A stretch of DNA of 64,000 bases from Echinococcus granulosus (Eukaryota > Platyhelminthes > Cestoda > Cyclophyllidea > Taeniidae): contig NW_020170563.1 of the NCBI RefSeq assembly GCF_000524195.1, forward strand, positions 39,685 through 103,684, given 5' to 3'. Numbering within the stretch: position 1 is the stretch's first letter; every line of letters starts with the position of its first letter. Positions 1 to 11,000 of the stretch are shown here, piece by piece. A program made the position numbers and the translations under genes. The notes under the pieces are model-generated. The model ran no database searches. It saw only the letters and a program-made list of their open reading frames with translations, and was not told the origin of the DNA.

Positions 1-59
1 ATGCGTTTCTAAGCGAGCGTGTCGAGACATGTAGACACCGTCCGACGTGTCTTCATAGT
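1..59 (-). CDS. Partial exon at left edge of unidentified minus-strand gene
   Basis: The acceptor (CGCCCACCCGAAG) gives phase 1 entry after GAGG. The frame reads DYEDTSDGVYMSRHARLETH and stays open to base 1. The frame also remains open upstream through SLKRSRPPE, so an earlier acceptor (ACACAG at about 95) is possible, but it would not match the phase of the 269 donor. Confidence 0.45.
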
Positions 60-3000
60 CTTCGGGTGGGCGAGATCGTTTCAGAGACTGTGTGCGGGTG
101 AGCTGCGAATTTCGCGACCGAAGAACACGTGATACACCCGCTTCCCCTCCGCAGCGCTCCGTAATGACATCATTTATTCGCCAGGAGGGAACTACAGGCA
201 ACGAGAATTGAGCAGATAATTAAATCAGATGAGCAAATGAAATGCTATTGAATGAGATATTTACCCACCCTCGATTTGCTTTCGTGCCCAGTCTTCCGGA
301 GGAATGAATGAGTGGATATCAAAATGAGTTTGGTAGTAGTTAGAGGACGAGTATAGGATGCAAGGTGATGATCTTCTCAAGAGTTTACCATGTTTTGGCG
401 AGGAACTAGACCGGGAGGTGGTGCGCTGATTCCACGTGGAGGGGAGTGTGACTCGAGGTCTAAGTACACGAGGTTCAATGCCTCGACGACGATTAGCAAC
501 CCCACAGGGAGCAGAAGTAGAAGTGTTGGCATCAGGACGAACGGCTGAACGCTTTAGGGACGGTGGGGTGTTTTCTTGTGATGCGGACATATTCGTCAAA
601 ATCCGGTTCGGCACAGACTGACGAGACCGATCGTGCAATCGCGATCGTTCTGGCTCTGGCTGAGGTACGGAGGTAGGAGAGTTAAGAAAGACAGATGTGG
701 GACTGCAGGCCCGTTTCACCAAATCAGGAAGGCTGTGAGCGGTGCCAGTAATGCATAACAGAGGGCCAGAGCCTGCAGATTTAATGAGTTATTAAACGGA
801 TATAAAGAACAAACCAAAAGACAAATCAATTACATACTCTTCAACGGGTTGTCGACATTGCATTCAATGCCGAGGCTTCGGAATAATGACCTCGACATTG
901 AGGATCTGGGAAGCATATCAACTATTTTTTGGGCCAGCATTTCTGCATGGGATTGCTGAAATCAATGAAAACACAAATGCAATACATTTGCAAGGAGACG
1001 GCAAAGAAGCAGGGAGATTTTAATACCTTTTCTGTAGTGAAATGGGTTTTCGATGAGCGTAAGGAGTGTACGTACATTCGAGCAACAATTTCGGGCATAG
1101 TTCAAAAACTAGTCCATACAGACGTGACTATACACCTGAGGCTCCTTCAAAGGACGTAAAGATAAGAACATGGTGCACAAATTTGACTCTGAAAGTGATC
1201 AATTTAAACAATGGTGGTAGGTATTTTAATTGACCCAATATAGCTTTTTAATCTTCCTGACGGCAAATTAACAATAATAAAAATGTTTGCTTTTAAAATT
1301 TCACGCTTGCATAGCGTTTTAACTTTTTAAATTAAAACTTAATATTAATTTTCTCAGCCCAAATTTAAACGTCTTACTAACTATCAAGTCAACGAGATGA
1401 AGATATGCTCAGTAAAATAAATATCCCTATATCTGCTACTGTTTTTTTAACCATTTGCATTTATGATTTTGTTGCTAGTAAGTTTTGCATCGGACTGCGA
1501 CACACTACTGTGTGGCGTCCCGAGACTTCCCTGAAGCCGAAAGAGGACACAATACTTGGGCAGAATATGCATTTAACACAGAGAAGGTGCCTGGGCTACT
1601 GGCATTGCCCCAAGGCCAGCCCACCCAGCGAGGTACATGGGGGCGAATTCAGAAGTACAAAAGTGGAGCCTCACCAATACCGAGGGGTAAACCACCATCG
1701 TATTACAACTGCTTTGTTAACTTTCAGGTAAAACATGAATTAGTTCACGCCTTAGGTTTGTTTAAACAGTTAACTTTCTTGTAAATTTTCGGTGATTATA
1801 TTTTTTTTAATAATTCCTTAACGTGGTCATTCAAGGAATGAAAATTGCGGTCCTGACAGGCCTAGTTCCTTATGTCGAGTAGTCTACCTGCAAATCTATT
1901 CTTTCAAACAAAGTAATCGCTGACTTGCCCAAAAATCAAAATCCGTATGAGTACTTTATCTGTTGTTTTCATACGCCCCAACTGTTGATTATTCACTTTT
2001 CACGGTAATGTTGGAATGCATGGCACTCCTCAACAAGTCCTGCAATTTTTAAGTAGAAATTGCTTTGTTTGCCTTACGATAAGTTTTAAAAAGCACTAAT
2101 ATATCGGCCAGTATAATTGCATTGGTTAAAACTATTCCTTCCGCATTAGAGCAGCTAACGGCTGTCGGTTAACTTCGTCTATCCCACAAAAAAAGTATGC
2201 GATAACAAAGTAACATGGCTCTGAGTTGATCTCGGTCTTGCATTCTATTTGCTAGCCTTTGTGTAAACAATAGAATTTGCAATTAACTCGAATGTACTTT
2301 GGAGGAGATCGGTCACCTTGATTTACTTCAAGTTTGATTTACCATTTATCGTCGTTTCAAGGGTATGAAAACCAGATTTGGTCCCATTATTGCGCGAAAA
2401 TAAAATGCCACAATGAATTTACTAATACTATAAGAGATATTAGTGACTTAGAGGACGTGCGTATTTTCGCTTATTTACACCCTGTTCACGCATCCTATTT
2501 TTTTCAAGTTTGCCAGGAAGGAAGTGGAAGTGTAATCCACGGAGATCCACAAGACGATGCTCATGATTTCATTCTCCTTCACTTTGAACTCGATACTGAT
2601 GACATGAAGCTGTGATACTACCCTTCCGACCCTTCTGTACATCCCAGACCCGTGGGTTACATAAGCCCTTCGGGGCTGGCTCATTCGCTATAAAAAATTA
2701 ATAGGTCAAACATTTAGAATGGTTAAAAACATGTGTGGTAATAGAATGTCAAATTTGGAGTTCAAGTTAAACTTGGACTTTTTATTTTATGCCCTTAAAT
2801 GGATGCACTAACGAGGTAGCACTACTCGTGATAATACGTAACAAGTGTATCCAAGCATTACTTGTAATTACCTGCGCAAGTATTATACTTGGCCAGAAAG
2901 CGGTTCTAGTGCGTGAGCCCGTGTGTATGGATGCAATAGTGTGGAGCGAGACTCCTCAGTCTCCGCTTCCCGATTCCTAGCGTTCCTAGACAAGCCCGGT

Positions 3001-5136
3001 TGGTTTGCTTTGGACATCTTTATTAAAGACGACAAGATGTATAGGGAAAATACAATATTCAAGAAGGAGGGGAGCCGCAGTCACTAGGTAAGGGAGAGGG
3101 CGATCCAGTTACCAGGTTCGAATTTCCTGCTTGCCTCCTCCCTGAAAGGCACATTAAAACAACATAAGTATTACAATAGCATAGCTATGATCAAGTTATC
3201 TTGTCAACGAAGGCCTATAATCCACACTTTTGTTGTAGAACAAATAAAAGTATAATACAGGTAAAGATTTACAATTACGTTAAAAATGGGGTTCGGAATT
3301 ACAGAATAAATTCGTTTTATTGATTTCAATACCTTCACAACCAGAATCTCAGAGCAGAGTCGGCAGTCCCAGTCCAAATCTTTTTGCTGAATTAATAATG
3401 CTAGAGAATATACTACATTTATTTTGCCTTTTCAACCACAACGTATTTACTTGCGCCATACAGCTTCTATTTTTTGGCAAAAACTTGTCATCCATACTTG
3501 AAGCTGGTAGTGGTCGCTTTGCTATGTAGGAATCTCGAGTTTTTACTGTTGATATTTGGGAAAGAATTGAATAAATTTTGCTTCTTGCTTGCAAACACAA
3601 CAGTCTCGTACTATAACGCCAAAAACTAGGTGATATCACACCAGTTAGTCTACCTTTCTTGTTCGAGTAGCCTTCTGACTTCTGTATGTCTGCGTAGTGT
3701 GTTCCGTACTACGTTGACTCGTTAGGACTTCAAGAAGGACTAGTGCTGCTGCATATGCACAAGTTGAGGAAGGTGTATTTGCAGTCCTTTGTGCTTACCT
3801 TGTAGAGAAAATAGTGTTTTTTTATTATTCCTAGTAGAGTTTCAGCGTTTGGAGCATTTTATCACGGTTTCAGCAAATTGGAATAAGTGAGTACATCGCT
3901 AGAGAAACTCCTTAGATTTTGCCCGCATTGCATTGTCTCAGTAGCTTTCAAGGAACAATAAGTTGGTATTTCTTAGTGAAATTACTTAACAAATGCAGCC
4001 ATTCCAACTGTTCTAGCTTTCAATACAGGTGCAAATATTCTCAACCACCTTATGCTAATGGGAATTGAAACAATAAATTGGTTATCCTTTATCCACTAGC
4101 AATAAAGGGAATTGTATATTTCTATTTTTCTTAATGGAAAAGGGTTTAAGAAAAACGCTTAAGGTTTTTCAGCAGAAATTTAAAGTTAGAAAGTCCAAAG
4201 TAGAGACTACAAAGCCGCCACGTATTTCCAAATGCAACATTTCATCTGGTACCATAATTGTTTTTGTAGTGAGTCGTCACATGTCACAATAAAAACAACT
4301 CGCTTAATTTCACCCCATTAAACTTCTACAAAAACGACCGTGATATATCAAAGAGTATAATTCCATATCAGCTTGTCATTACCCTCTGCTATCGGGATCG
4401 ATGCCGTTATTAAAAATACATTAATAGTAAAACCTCAAGTGACCCAAAGCTGTCCACTTAGATTAGCAAGTATAACTTGACTTCATGGCTGCACATACTT
4501 CTCTGCAATTTACTTGCATAACATTTAGGAAGGTATGTTGTGTGATGGCGGAACAACGTGATGATAAAACACCCAAAGATAGATACTATATCACGTACAG
4601 GACGAAACTCAATTCTTCCTAATAAAAAACTGCATCTCTCCAGTAGTGAAAGTTGTTGATGCTTTGCTGTATTGTGGCTTAGACATAAATATGAGTAGCA
4701 CCAATAGTTCGCATATAGTAAGTGCTTGGCCGAATGTTGGTTAGCCATGCATAGAGAAACAGTCAAATTGCTGCTCGCGCATGTGGCCGCCCTAGATCTC
4801 CATTCGCTCCTTCCGAGCGTTCATTGCAGCTCATACTACCGCTCGGCTTGGATCTATGGGGCAGCAAAGGCTTAGGACAACGAAGGCGAACACGCGGCGC
4901 TAATTATCCCAGCACCACCTCAGCTTGAGCTTACATGTCACAAGACTTTCTTTTTGGAACAACTTGAAACTGTTGGACCCGTTTCCTGCTTTCTCTGTCC
5001 TGCGCCTCGTATAACGCACCATAGTCTGCACGGACTCCCCATGACTAGGAGCAATCGTCGGGAAACCAAAATCCTCGAGCAAAAGTTCCAGTGGGTTTTG
5101 TGAGCCGATACTACCGTGACTGGTATATCTGTGGAC
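1..5136 (-). CDS. Unidentified Ser/Arg/Pro-rich protein, multi-exon, partial (continues past left edge)
   Basis: I do not recognise the family. Five minus-strand blocks have good open frames and splice signals: 5136-4935, 2687-2622, 905-838, 772-269 and 59-1. Phases agree from 5136 to 2622 (phase 1 to 1) and from 905 to 59 (1 to 1, 1 to 1). The step from 2622 (phase 1 out) to 905 (phase 2 in) does not fit, so at least one exon between them is missing from my model. The protein is low-complexity and basic, rich in S, R, P and T, with no signal peptide or membrane segment in these exons, so a cytoplasmic scaffold or cytoskeletal regulator is possible but unproven. It is divergent from the MFS gene that starts at 7917. 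Confidence 0.55.
269..772 (-). CDS. Large 504-nt exon, Ser/Arg/Pro-rich
   Basis: The acceptor is ATCTGCAG; the exon enters and leaves in phase 1, with donor GAGG|GTGGGT. It has 167 open codons with a marked S/R/P/T bias (for example SPTSVFLNSPTSVPQPEPER) and ends in PPEDWARKQIEG. G+C is well above the flanking sequence. A GTAAAT donor a few bases later would give a phase that does not fit the next block. Confidence 0.65.
838..905 (-). CDS. 68-nt exon of unidentified minus-strand gene
   Basis: The acceptor is GCTTCCCAG and the donor is AAGA|GTATGT, entering in phase 2 and leaving in phase 1. It encodes 22 codons, including SMSRSLFRSLGIECNVDNPL. The other two frames contain stops before the donor. 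The leftover A joins GC at 772 to make a serine codon. Confidence 0.55.
1505..1686 (+). CDS. Candidate exon of a small plus-strand gene, unknown product
   Basis: The open frame contains VPGLLALPQGQPTQRGTWGR and KYKSGASPIPR. The donor AGGG|GTAAAC at 1686 leaves phase 1, matching an acceptor at 2508. A later donor, TTTCAG|GTAAAA at 1734, also exists. The start is uncertain: the AG at 1504 or a little later is a guess. A competing frame opens with ATG at 1405 and has a signal-peptide-like hydrophobic stretch. I cannot assign a family. Confidence 0.3.
2509..2615 (+). CDS. Candidate terminal exon of the small plus-strand gene
   Basis: The acceptor CTATTTTTTTCAAG is followed by 34 codons and TGA. 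Entering in phase 1 it reads CQEGSGSVIHGDPQDDAHDF and ends in an acidic tail (ELDTDDMKL). It ends only 6 bases before a candidate minus-strand exon, so one of the two calls may be wrong. Confidence 0.3.
2622..2687 (-). CDS. Candidate 66-nt exon of unidentified minus-strand gene
   Basis: A strong acceptor (TTTTTTATAG) and a donor AAGG|GTAGTA enclose 66 nt. Entering in phase 1, it joins the T left over from the 4935 donor and reads NEPAPKGLCNPRVWDVQKGR. A second frame (phase 0 in and out) is also open, so the frame rests on the phase match alone. Confidence 0.4.
2688..4934. other. Intron-like, no supported gene
   Basis: AT-rich sequence with only short chance frames on both strands. I see no convincing splice-bounded exon. 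A TTCGAAT-containing hairpin near 3113-3130 resembles a tRNA T-arm, but no cloverleaf can be drawn around it. Confidence 0.5.
4935..5136 (-). CDS. Exon of unidentified minus-strand gene (67 codons)
   Basis: The acceptor ends in CTCAG before GTCCAC and the donor reads ACAT|GTAAGC. It enters in phase 0 and leaves in phase 1. The encoded segment contains HGSIGSQNPLELLLEDFGFP, then a basic stretch with RYTRRRTEK. The frame can also be extended upstream to another AG at about 5150. Codon usage is clearly richer in G+C than the flanking introns. Confidence 0.6.
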
Positions 5137-7457
5137 CTGAGACGGTTTACATCCTCACCGGCAACAAAAATTTGAGATTAACGTGGTGAAAACTTTAAGT
5201 CTTTTTTTCAACTAGAGAGGAACACAACTAGAACGGTTGGGTTTTCTGGGTGGTTTGCTGACTGCTTTACTGAAGAAGTCCTTTGATGAGAAGAATTTTC
5301 GCAAGGTAACGGTTGTTGAAGGAGTGAGTATATCATAGGCTATCCTCCAATTATCTTCTTGAATTTAGACGGAAATAGTCAAGTGGTTGGGGGAGGCACA
5401 ATTCTTAAAGGATAACACAATATATAACCTCTTATAGCAAAACTAACCCTTCTACTCTCATAATCATGCCACACAATTCTGCATTGCAGTCTGTCGATTT
5501 TTTAGCATTTTCCTTGATACTCCCTGTGATTACTCTTCTGCGCCAGTCATCAACACTACTTCTTGCAGAAGAAATAAATCTTAAAGGAAGAGCTTCTTTT
5601 GTGCTTACCGAGGATTAATCGAACAAATTTTGGTGGGATTCCGAGATATCGCAGTTTCTCTGTTATTTAAGCTCTTTGGGAAGGACGGATTTATTTGAGA
5701 TGAAGGGCCGTTTGCTTGACGATGTTGCACAAGGAGCATATCCTTTATAATCATTGGTTTTTGTTGATAGCATGCAGCGGCATGCGTTTTGATTACATTA
5801 ATTGCCTTTTGAACTACTTAGTGATTTTTCTGACTGTATTCTCTCAATCATGCACTCACACGTTAAGTAGCTTTTCAATCTGCGCTATTCACGAAGGGTG
5901 AAGATCCCACAAGGTGTGTGAATAGCACGCATGTGGGTCTTATAACTGAACGCATTCTTCCGAACAGAGCAAATACGTGAGTTGCTACATCTCATCCATT
6001 GAAGAACACGTGACTCTTATTCCCATCTTGGCATGCTGATTTGATCTTGGTCCGCCTGAGGCCGCTTTATATTGTAGAACAGTTACAGTACCACTTAAAT
6101 AATTTTTTCACATCTTAATAGAGCATTCTGATGTCTACTGGTTACCTCTATATGATCAAATAGTTTCTGGGTGTTTTGGACTCGATGCCCTGTTTGTCAG
6201 TTATGCTTTTCTAGAAAAACGATGTCTTTTTAGTTGGATTTCATCAGTTTGGCTTTTCGTCCAATTTTTTACCCAGCATTCAGCCACTGTACAAAAATTC
6301 ACCTCTCACTTTGACAGAAGACTAACATTTGTTAATGAAATCTTTAAGCACTTTTCGTTTGATTCAAATGACAATGCTCTAATTTATATCGCATGTATGT
6401 TTTTTGATTGCAAAATGAATACTCGGTAGACGTTTCAAACTGTATTTAATCTCTCAACTGCCAGCATTTGCTAAACATCCTTCCATTTATTTAAGCAATC
6501 GCCAATAACTTTAAATCTTAAAAAGACTTCTTTAAATTGTGTTATCATCTCCCTGGAGGTACGGGGTTAGTTTATTTGTCTAAAAGAGAAGTGTTTGCAT
6601 TTAATGGGCAGAATATTAATCTGAAATAGATAGTAATTTAGATGTGAATGCGGATACTAAAGCAAACTTGGAGTCGACGATTTTAGTGGCATTTTGTAAA
6701 GAATTTAACGTTTTGTAGTCGATGAGGGATTTGATGATTGCTTAAAAATGCGCCTTGCCTTTCATATGAGCTTCTTTACAACATCGTCTGTGCATTCTGG
6801 AGTCAAACATTTTAGCCTTGAGACCAGGCTCTTGTAACTCACTCAGAAGGCTTACCCCTGTGTAAAAGAATCAATCATCTACGAAAGGTAATTTAACTTC
6901 AAATATGCGATCCCAGGGCATATGTAAATTTAGCTCAATTGCGTCAGTGTGTCGGCACATAAGGCAGCCTGACTGACTGATTGATTGATTGATTTGGCGA
7001 TGAAAGACGCGAGAAGCGCAGTACCCAGCTTCATTTATTTGTGGAATCAGTGGTCCAATTCCTGTTTGCGTTGTTACTGATCGGTCGAGTTAGCGGATTT
7101 ACAGTAACATTTTATGGGAAGTAATGGACAGTACTTCAAGCAATACATCCGATATTTTCGACAAAAGGATAATTAATTGTCCCTACAGGAGACAGTATCT
7201 TCTTGTTTTAAGTGAGAATGAACTCAAGATAAGCAGCACTACCTCTTGTTTTCCCATTGGCTGATGTATCATTTCGAATGCTGCAGGTGTGAAACTTTTA
7301 TTATATTTCCAGTAGGATAAGTCATAACTATGGTGTGCTTCCCCTGTTCTATGTACCCTGTCATGACAGTTCTACTTAAATACAATCTTGTTCAGTTCCT
7401 CATATATCACAATTTCTTTTTTTGAAAACCATACATCGGGTGAAGAAGTGAAGTGAC
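5137..7457. other. Probable intron or 5' region of the left gene, no supported exon
   Basis: AT-rich and stop-dense in all frames, with a short tetranucleotide run at 6971-6994. An upstream exon of the left gene must lie here or further right, because the 5136 exon enters in phase 0 with no usable start codon. Confidence 0.45.
6971..6994. repeat. Tetranucleotide microsatellite (GACT/GATT)
   Basis: Two GACT units followed by four GATT units. Confidence 0.85.
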
Positions 7458-7658
7458 CTGGATTTCTACCAAGGTAATTATTCCCAACATGGAAAACTGC
7501 TTGATGAAGACATGTAATATGAAGACCGCTTTTTGCGGTCTCTGATTCATTGTGGTACTCCATTGACTGTAAATCACTCTGTCACGTAGTAGTTGCGTGG
7601 TATTCTTGGCATCCGGAATTTCTGACGACTTGCTACATCCAAAAAGTGGTGAATCCAT
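7458..7658 (-). CDS. Possible first coding exon of the left gene
   Basis: ATG at 7658 opens a frame beginning MDSPLFGCSKSSEIPDAKN. It reaches a CAG|GTCACT donor at 7458 in phase 0, the phase needed by the 5136 exon. The later part is hydrophobic and the donor is weak beyond +2; an alternative donor AGA|GTGATT lies inside. If right, this gene and the MFS gene share a divergent promoter of about 260 bp. This is a positional argument only. Confidence 0.25.
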
Positions 7659-7848
7659 TGTATATCTTACTAAATGATTAGGTTAGGATGGATTCTCGAA
7701 TCCCTCCACGTTATTAGATTCATACGTTTGGAGGTTCAAGAAAGTATGCTTGCAAAGAGAGATTTTTGACTATTTATATTTACCAAAATCGTCAATCGTG
7801 CGCACATATGCATGCGCACCAGCGTGCACATACACATAAAACAAAGCT

Positions 7849-7858
7849 TATATAAAAG
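7849..7858 (+). promoter_or_regulatory. TATA box of the MFS transporter gene
   Basis: TATATAAAAG lies 58 bases upstream of the chosen ATG at 7917, which leaves room for a start site about 30 bases downstream and a short leader. An in-frame ATG at 7812 lies upstream of this box, which favours 7917 as the true start. Confidence 0.6.
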
Positions 7859-7916
7859 CCATGTTTATAGACAGAGGCGCATTAATCAATCCAAATTAGT
7901 TGTATTTTCGTTCGTG

Positions 7917-8013
7917 ATGCACAAGAGAACTTCATGGGACACTTTACAGGGGTGTTTTGCCGTTCTAATGGCCTGCTGTGGTCTGGCCCCCTTAGGGCAC
8001 CTCACAACCTTAG
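7917..8013 (+). CDS. MFS transporter exon 1
   Basis: ATG at 7917; encodes a short cytoplasmic N-terminus (MHKRTSWD) and TM1 (GCFAVLMACCGLAPLG). Donor TTAG|GTGAGT, phase 1. The following intron is only 39 nt (8014-8052). Confidence 0.9.
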
Positions 8014-11000
8014 GTGAGTGAGCGTTCTATTCCCCTGCCTAATAACCGCTAGCCAACGTAATGCCTTATCTGGCCTCCTATATGCACAAGTACACCGATG
8101 TCACCGTTGACTACAGTCTGGCCATTTGGCTCTCCTGCTGTCTTCATGCCATCCAGGGCATCGCCACCCCCACCACAACTGTTCTCATCTCACGTGTTGG
8201 CTACAGACCCTTGCTTCTTTTTTCATGGATGGTTCACAGGCAAGTCACTGCGACTAGTTGCGCTTTAGAGCAATGCTTTAATGCCTATTACCATCGATTT
8301 TTAGCGTGTTTTTACCAGGTAAGTTAAGTGCAGGCCGCATGTATTGATTTTTTGTAATCCAGATAACCTGTATACTTATGGCCTCAAAAACACCGGTGCA
8401 AGAAGTCGCCCTCCCCATTATACCTTCATAAAAATTATCAGTATTTTAGAAAAAATAATGTCTTTAAAATAGAATAATTTTAAGTTATTGCAGTGAGGTA
8501 TCAAAACGGCCTTTTTATTCATTTATTTATAGCGGTGGAGTAGTTTCTAATTTCCATACTTTCCAAGTTATGGATTCTTCCATTGTTCAAGTGATGGGAT
8601 TTTTACTTTGATTATCCGTAGCTAATTTTGCAATGTGATAAATAGAAGTTAATTGTTGCTAACAGCTTTAATATTGGTAAGAGGAGCCTTGAGCCCTCTC
8701 TAAAGTCGTAGTAAGTCAAAGTAGCATGAAAGAACCGTCACTACTATTGTACAAGGGGCCGGGATGTTTGGGTAGTTGAAAGCAGTTAAAGACTATATCA
8801 ATTCACTACATATTCTTGTCATAGCTCTGTGAAAGCATTTGCATTGGTTTCACAAGTGGGGTTTTGGAATAGCATGGTGACGTTTAACTTAAGCAGACCT
8901 TCCTCTTTTGCCCACTCCTCTTGGAGCATATTTTTCTTATAAAAAATGTGACCATTTGTTTTCTTCACCCAAAATCAGCTAGCTTGCAGAATAGGAAGTC
9001 AGTTTGAAGTTTATGCGCTCAAATAATCACATCTTTCATGCAAAAAGAATGTAGAATCGGATCTTACCTCCGAATGAGTTTGCAAATTATTTTTTTTCTG
9101 TAGAGCCAGTAAGGATGCACAGGACGATTATACTCATAACGACCCGAGTTCCAATTTGTAGGCTAACGAGGTTATTAGCATTTAAACAACGGGTGAAATG
9201 GAAAGTCCCTTTGTTTCGATTGAGAAAGAAAGGATGGAACATTTATTAAATTTCTTTAGATCAAACCAATCAGGGATGGGTACAGGATCTTCCTCTGTAA
9301 AAGTGAATGCATGGCTTAGGAATTTGCTGTTTTGTCAAAATTCTTACACAGGTATTCCAGGGACCAGAGGTCGAGATCATTGGTTGAGTGCTTACGTCAT
9401 TCTGACGTAACTTGGGTGGACTAATTCAAATGAACTAATCATTTGTAGCCTCAGCTTTCGACAGCGTTCTTTTGATTTTTGGGCTCTATCTCTAAAATGG
9501 TCTCATAGGTTTACATTTGATTCTCCCAAAAAAAGTACTAAAAACATCCTTTTTAAATACTTGCAAAATAGTAGTCAGCTACGTGAATTACAATGCATCG
9601 AATTACTGGGTAAATTCCTAACTTCAGATTGCTTACTCCGTAAATCACATGCCAAATGAAAGTAACAATATTCCATGTGCGTTCAAATTTTGTGCGACAT
9701 TTACTCAGTGTTGGTTAACAGTGAAGATTCGGGGTTTTTTGGCATTAATTACAACAGAAATCTTTTCTGATGGATGAAAATGTAAGATCTATAGGTGATG
9801 TATTGGTGTTAAGGCTAGGAACACAATCGACATATTCAATTCCGTACACTTCAGGAGGAGTTATCTTACTGGGATCGACTAAATATGTATGTACAATGTT
9901 TTGCACAAACTTTTTCAAAAGTGACATTTTGCAATATGATCCTTTGTTCTTTTTTAATGACAAGGTAAGGGATGGAGGTGGTGTTCTGTCTTGATGTCTC
10001 AAACACTAGCTCAAAAATTATGCTAAGTTTGGGTCGTCTTAGTATTTCATTCTAAATGGTTTTGTTAAAATGTTAATTAATTTAACTTAAACCATTTAGT
10101 AATTTATTAAATTAATTTGGTAATTAATTTACTTAACTCCTTGTTGTCTTGGCTAAACACTAAGGCCACTTCCAGAAGTTAAAATGGTTCATTAAAGTCA
10201 AGGGATTCATATTTGTCGAAGGGGTGGGATAAAGGAAATTATTTAAATTAAGCTTTAATGACTTAGCTGTTCACTGCATGAACGTTCTCAAAATTCTTGT
10301 GATCAGTTTTGTATGACTAATCAGTCGCTTTCTCTGTTATGAGATCACATAAGTTTATCAACTAGAATTTAACTAAAACTTTGACTTTAATGTATGGCCA
10401 TCGATCGTTTTTAGTGCTGGAATCCTACTGACACCATTGACACTAAAAGTGGGTTTCGCTGCGGTGATCTCCACTTACGCCATCATGGTGGGATGGGGAG
10501 TGGGTGCCTCTTATGGCCTCCTTCTCGCTTTGGCTGCTTCGGTAGGTCTTCTTTCATTTCTTCCTTTCCTTTTTTCATTTCTCCTTTTTCCTTATTTATC
10601 TATACGATCAAATACCTACCGTTTATCTAATCACCCATCCACCTGTCAACAAAAAATCCATATCTTCTCCACTCATTTATTTTAGTGGTTTCCAAAGCGC
10701 CGCGGTTTGGTTGTCGGAATCTGCGCGTGTGGCTTCGGAGCTGGCGCCATTATCCTTACACCCCTGCAAACCGCCATCATCAACCCACAGAATCTTGCCG
10801 TCAACAATGTTACTCAGTAAGTCTCCCCATCGTTCTTTTTTTAATCCCTTGTTTCCTGTACTTGAAATCACTTATTTCTGAATTGTTAAGTTATACTTTG
10901 CCCACCACAAAAATGTCCTCTTCTATGAGATTTGCGCAACGTTGAGTTTAATGTCGATGGTTGCGCCTTAAAATTCTTTACCCTGGGAGGATGATGGTTG

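Noticed and set aside
3105..3135. GGTTCGAATTT resembling a tRNA T-arm
   Set aside because: The flanks form only a small hairpin; no acceptor, D or anticodon stem can be drawn.
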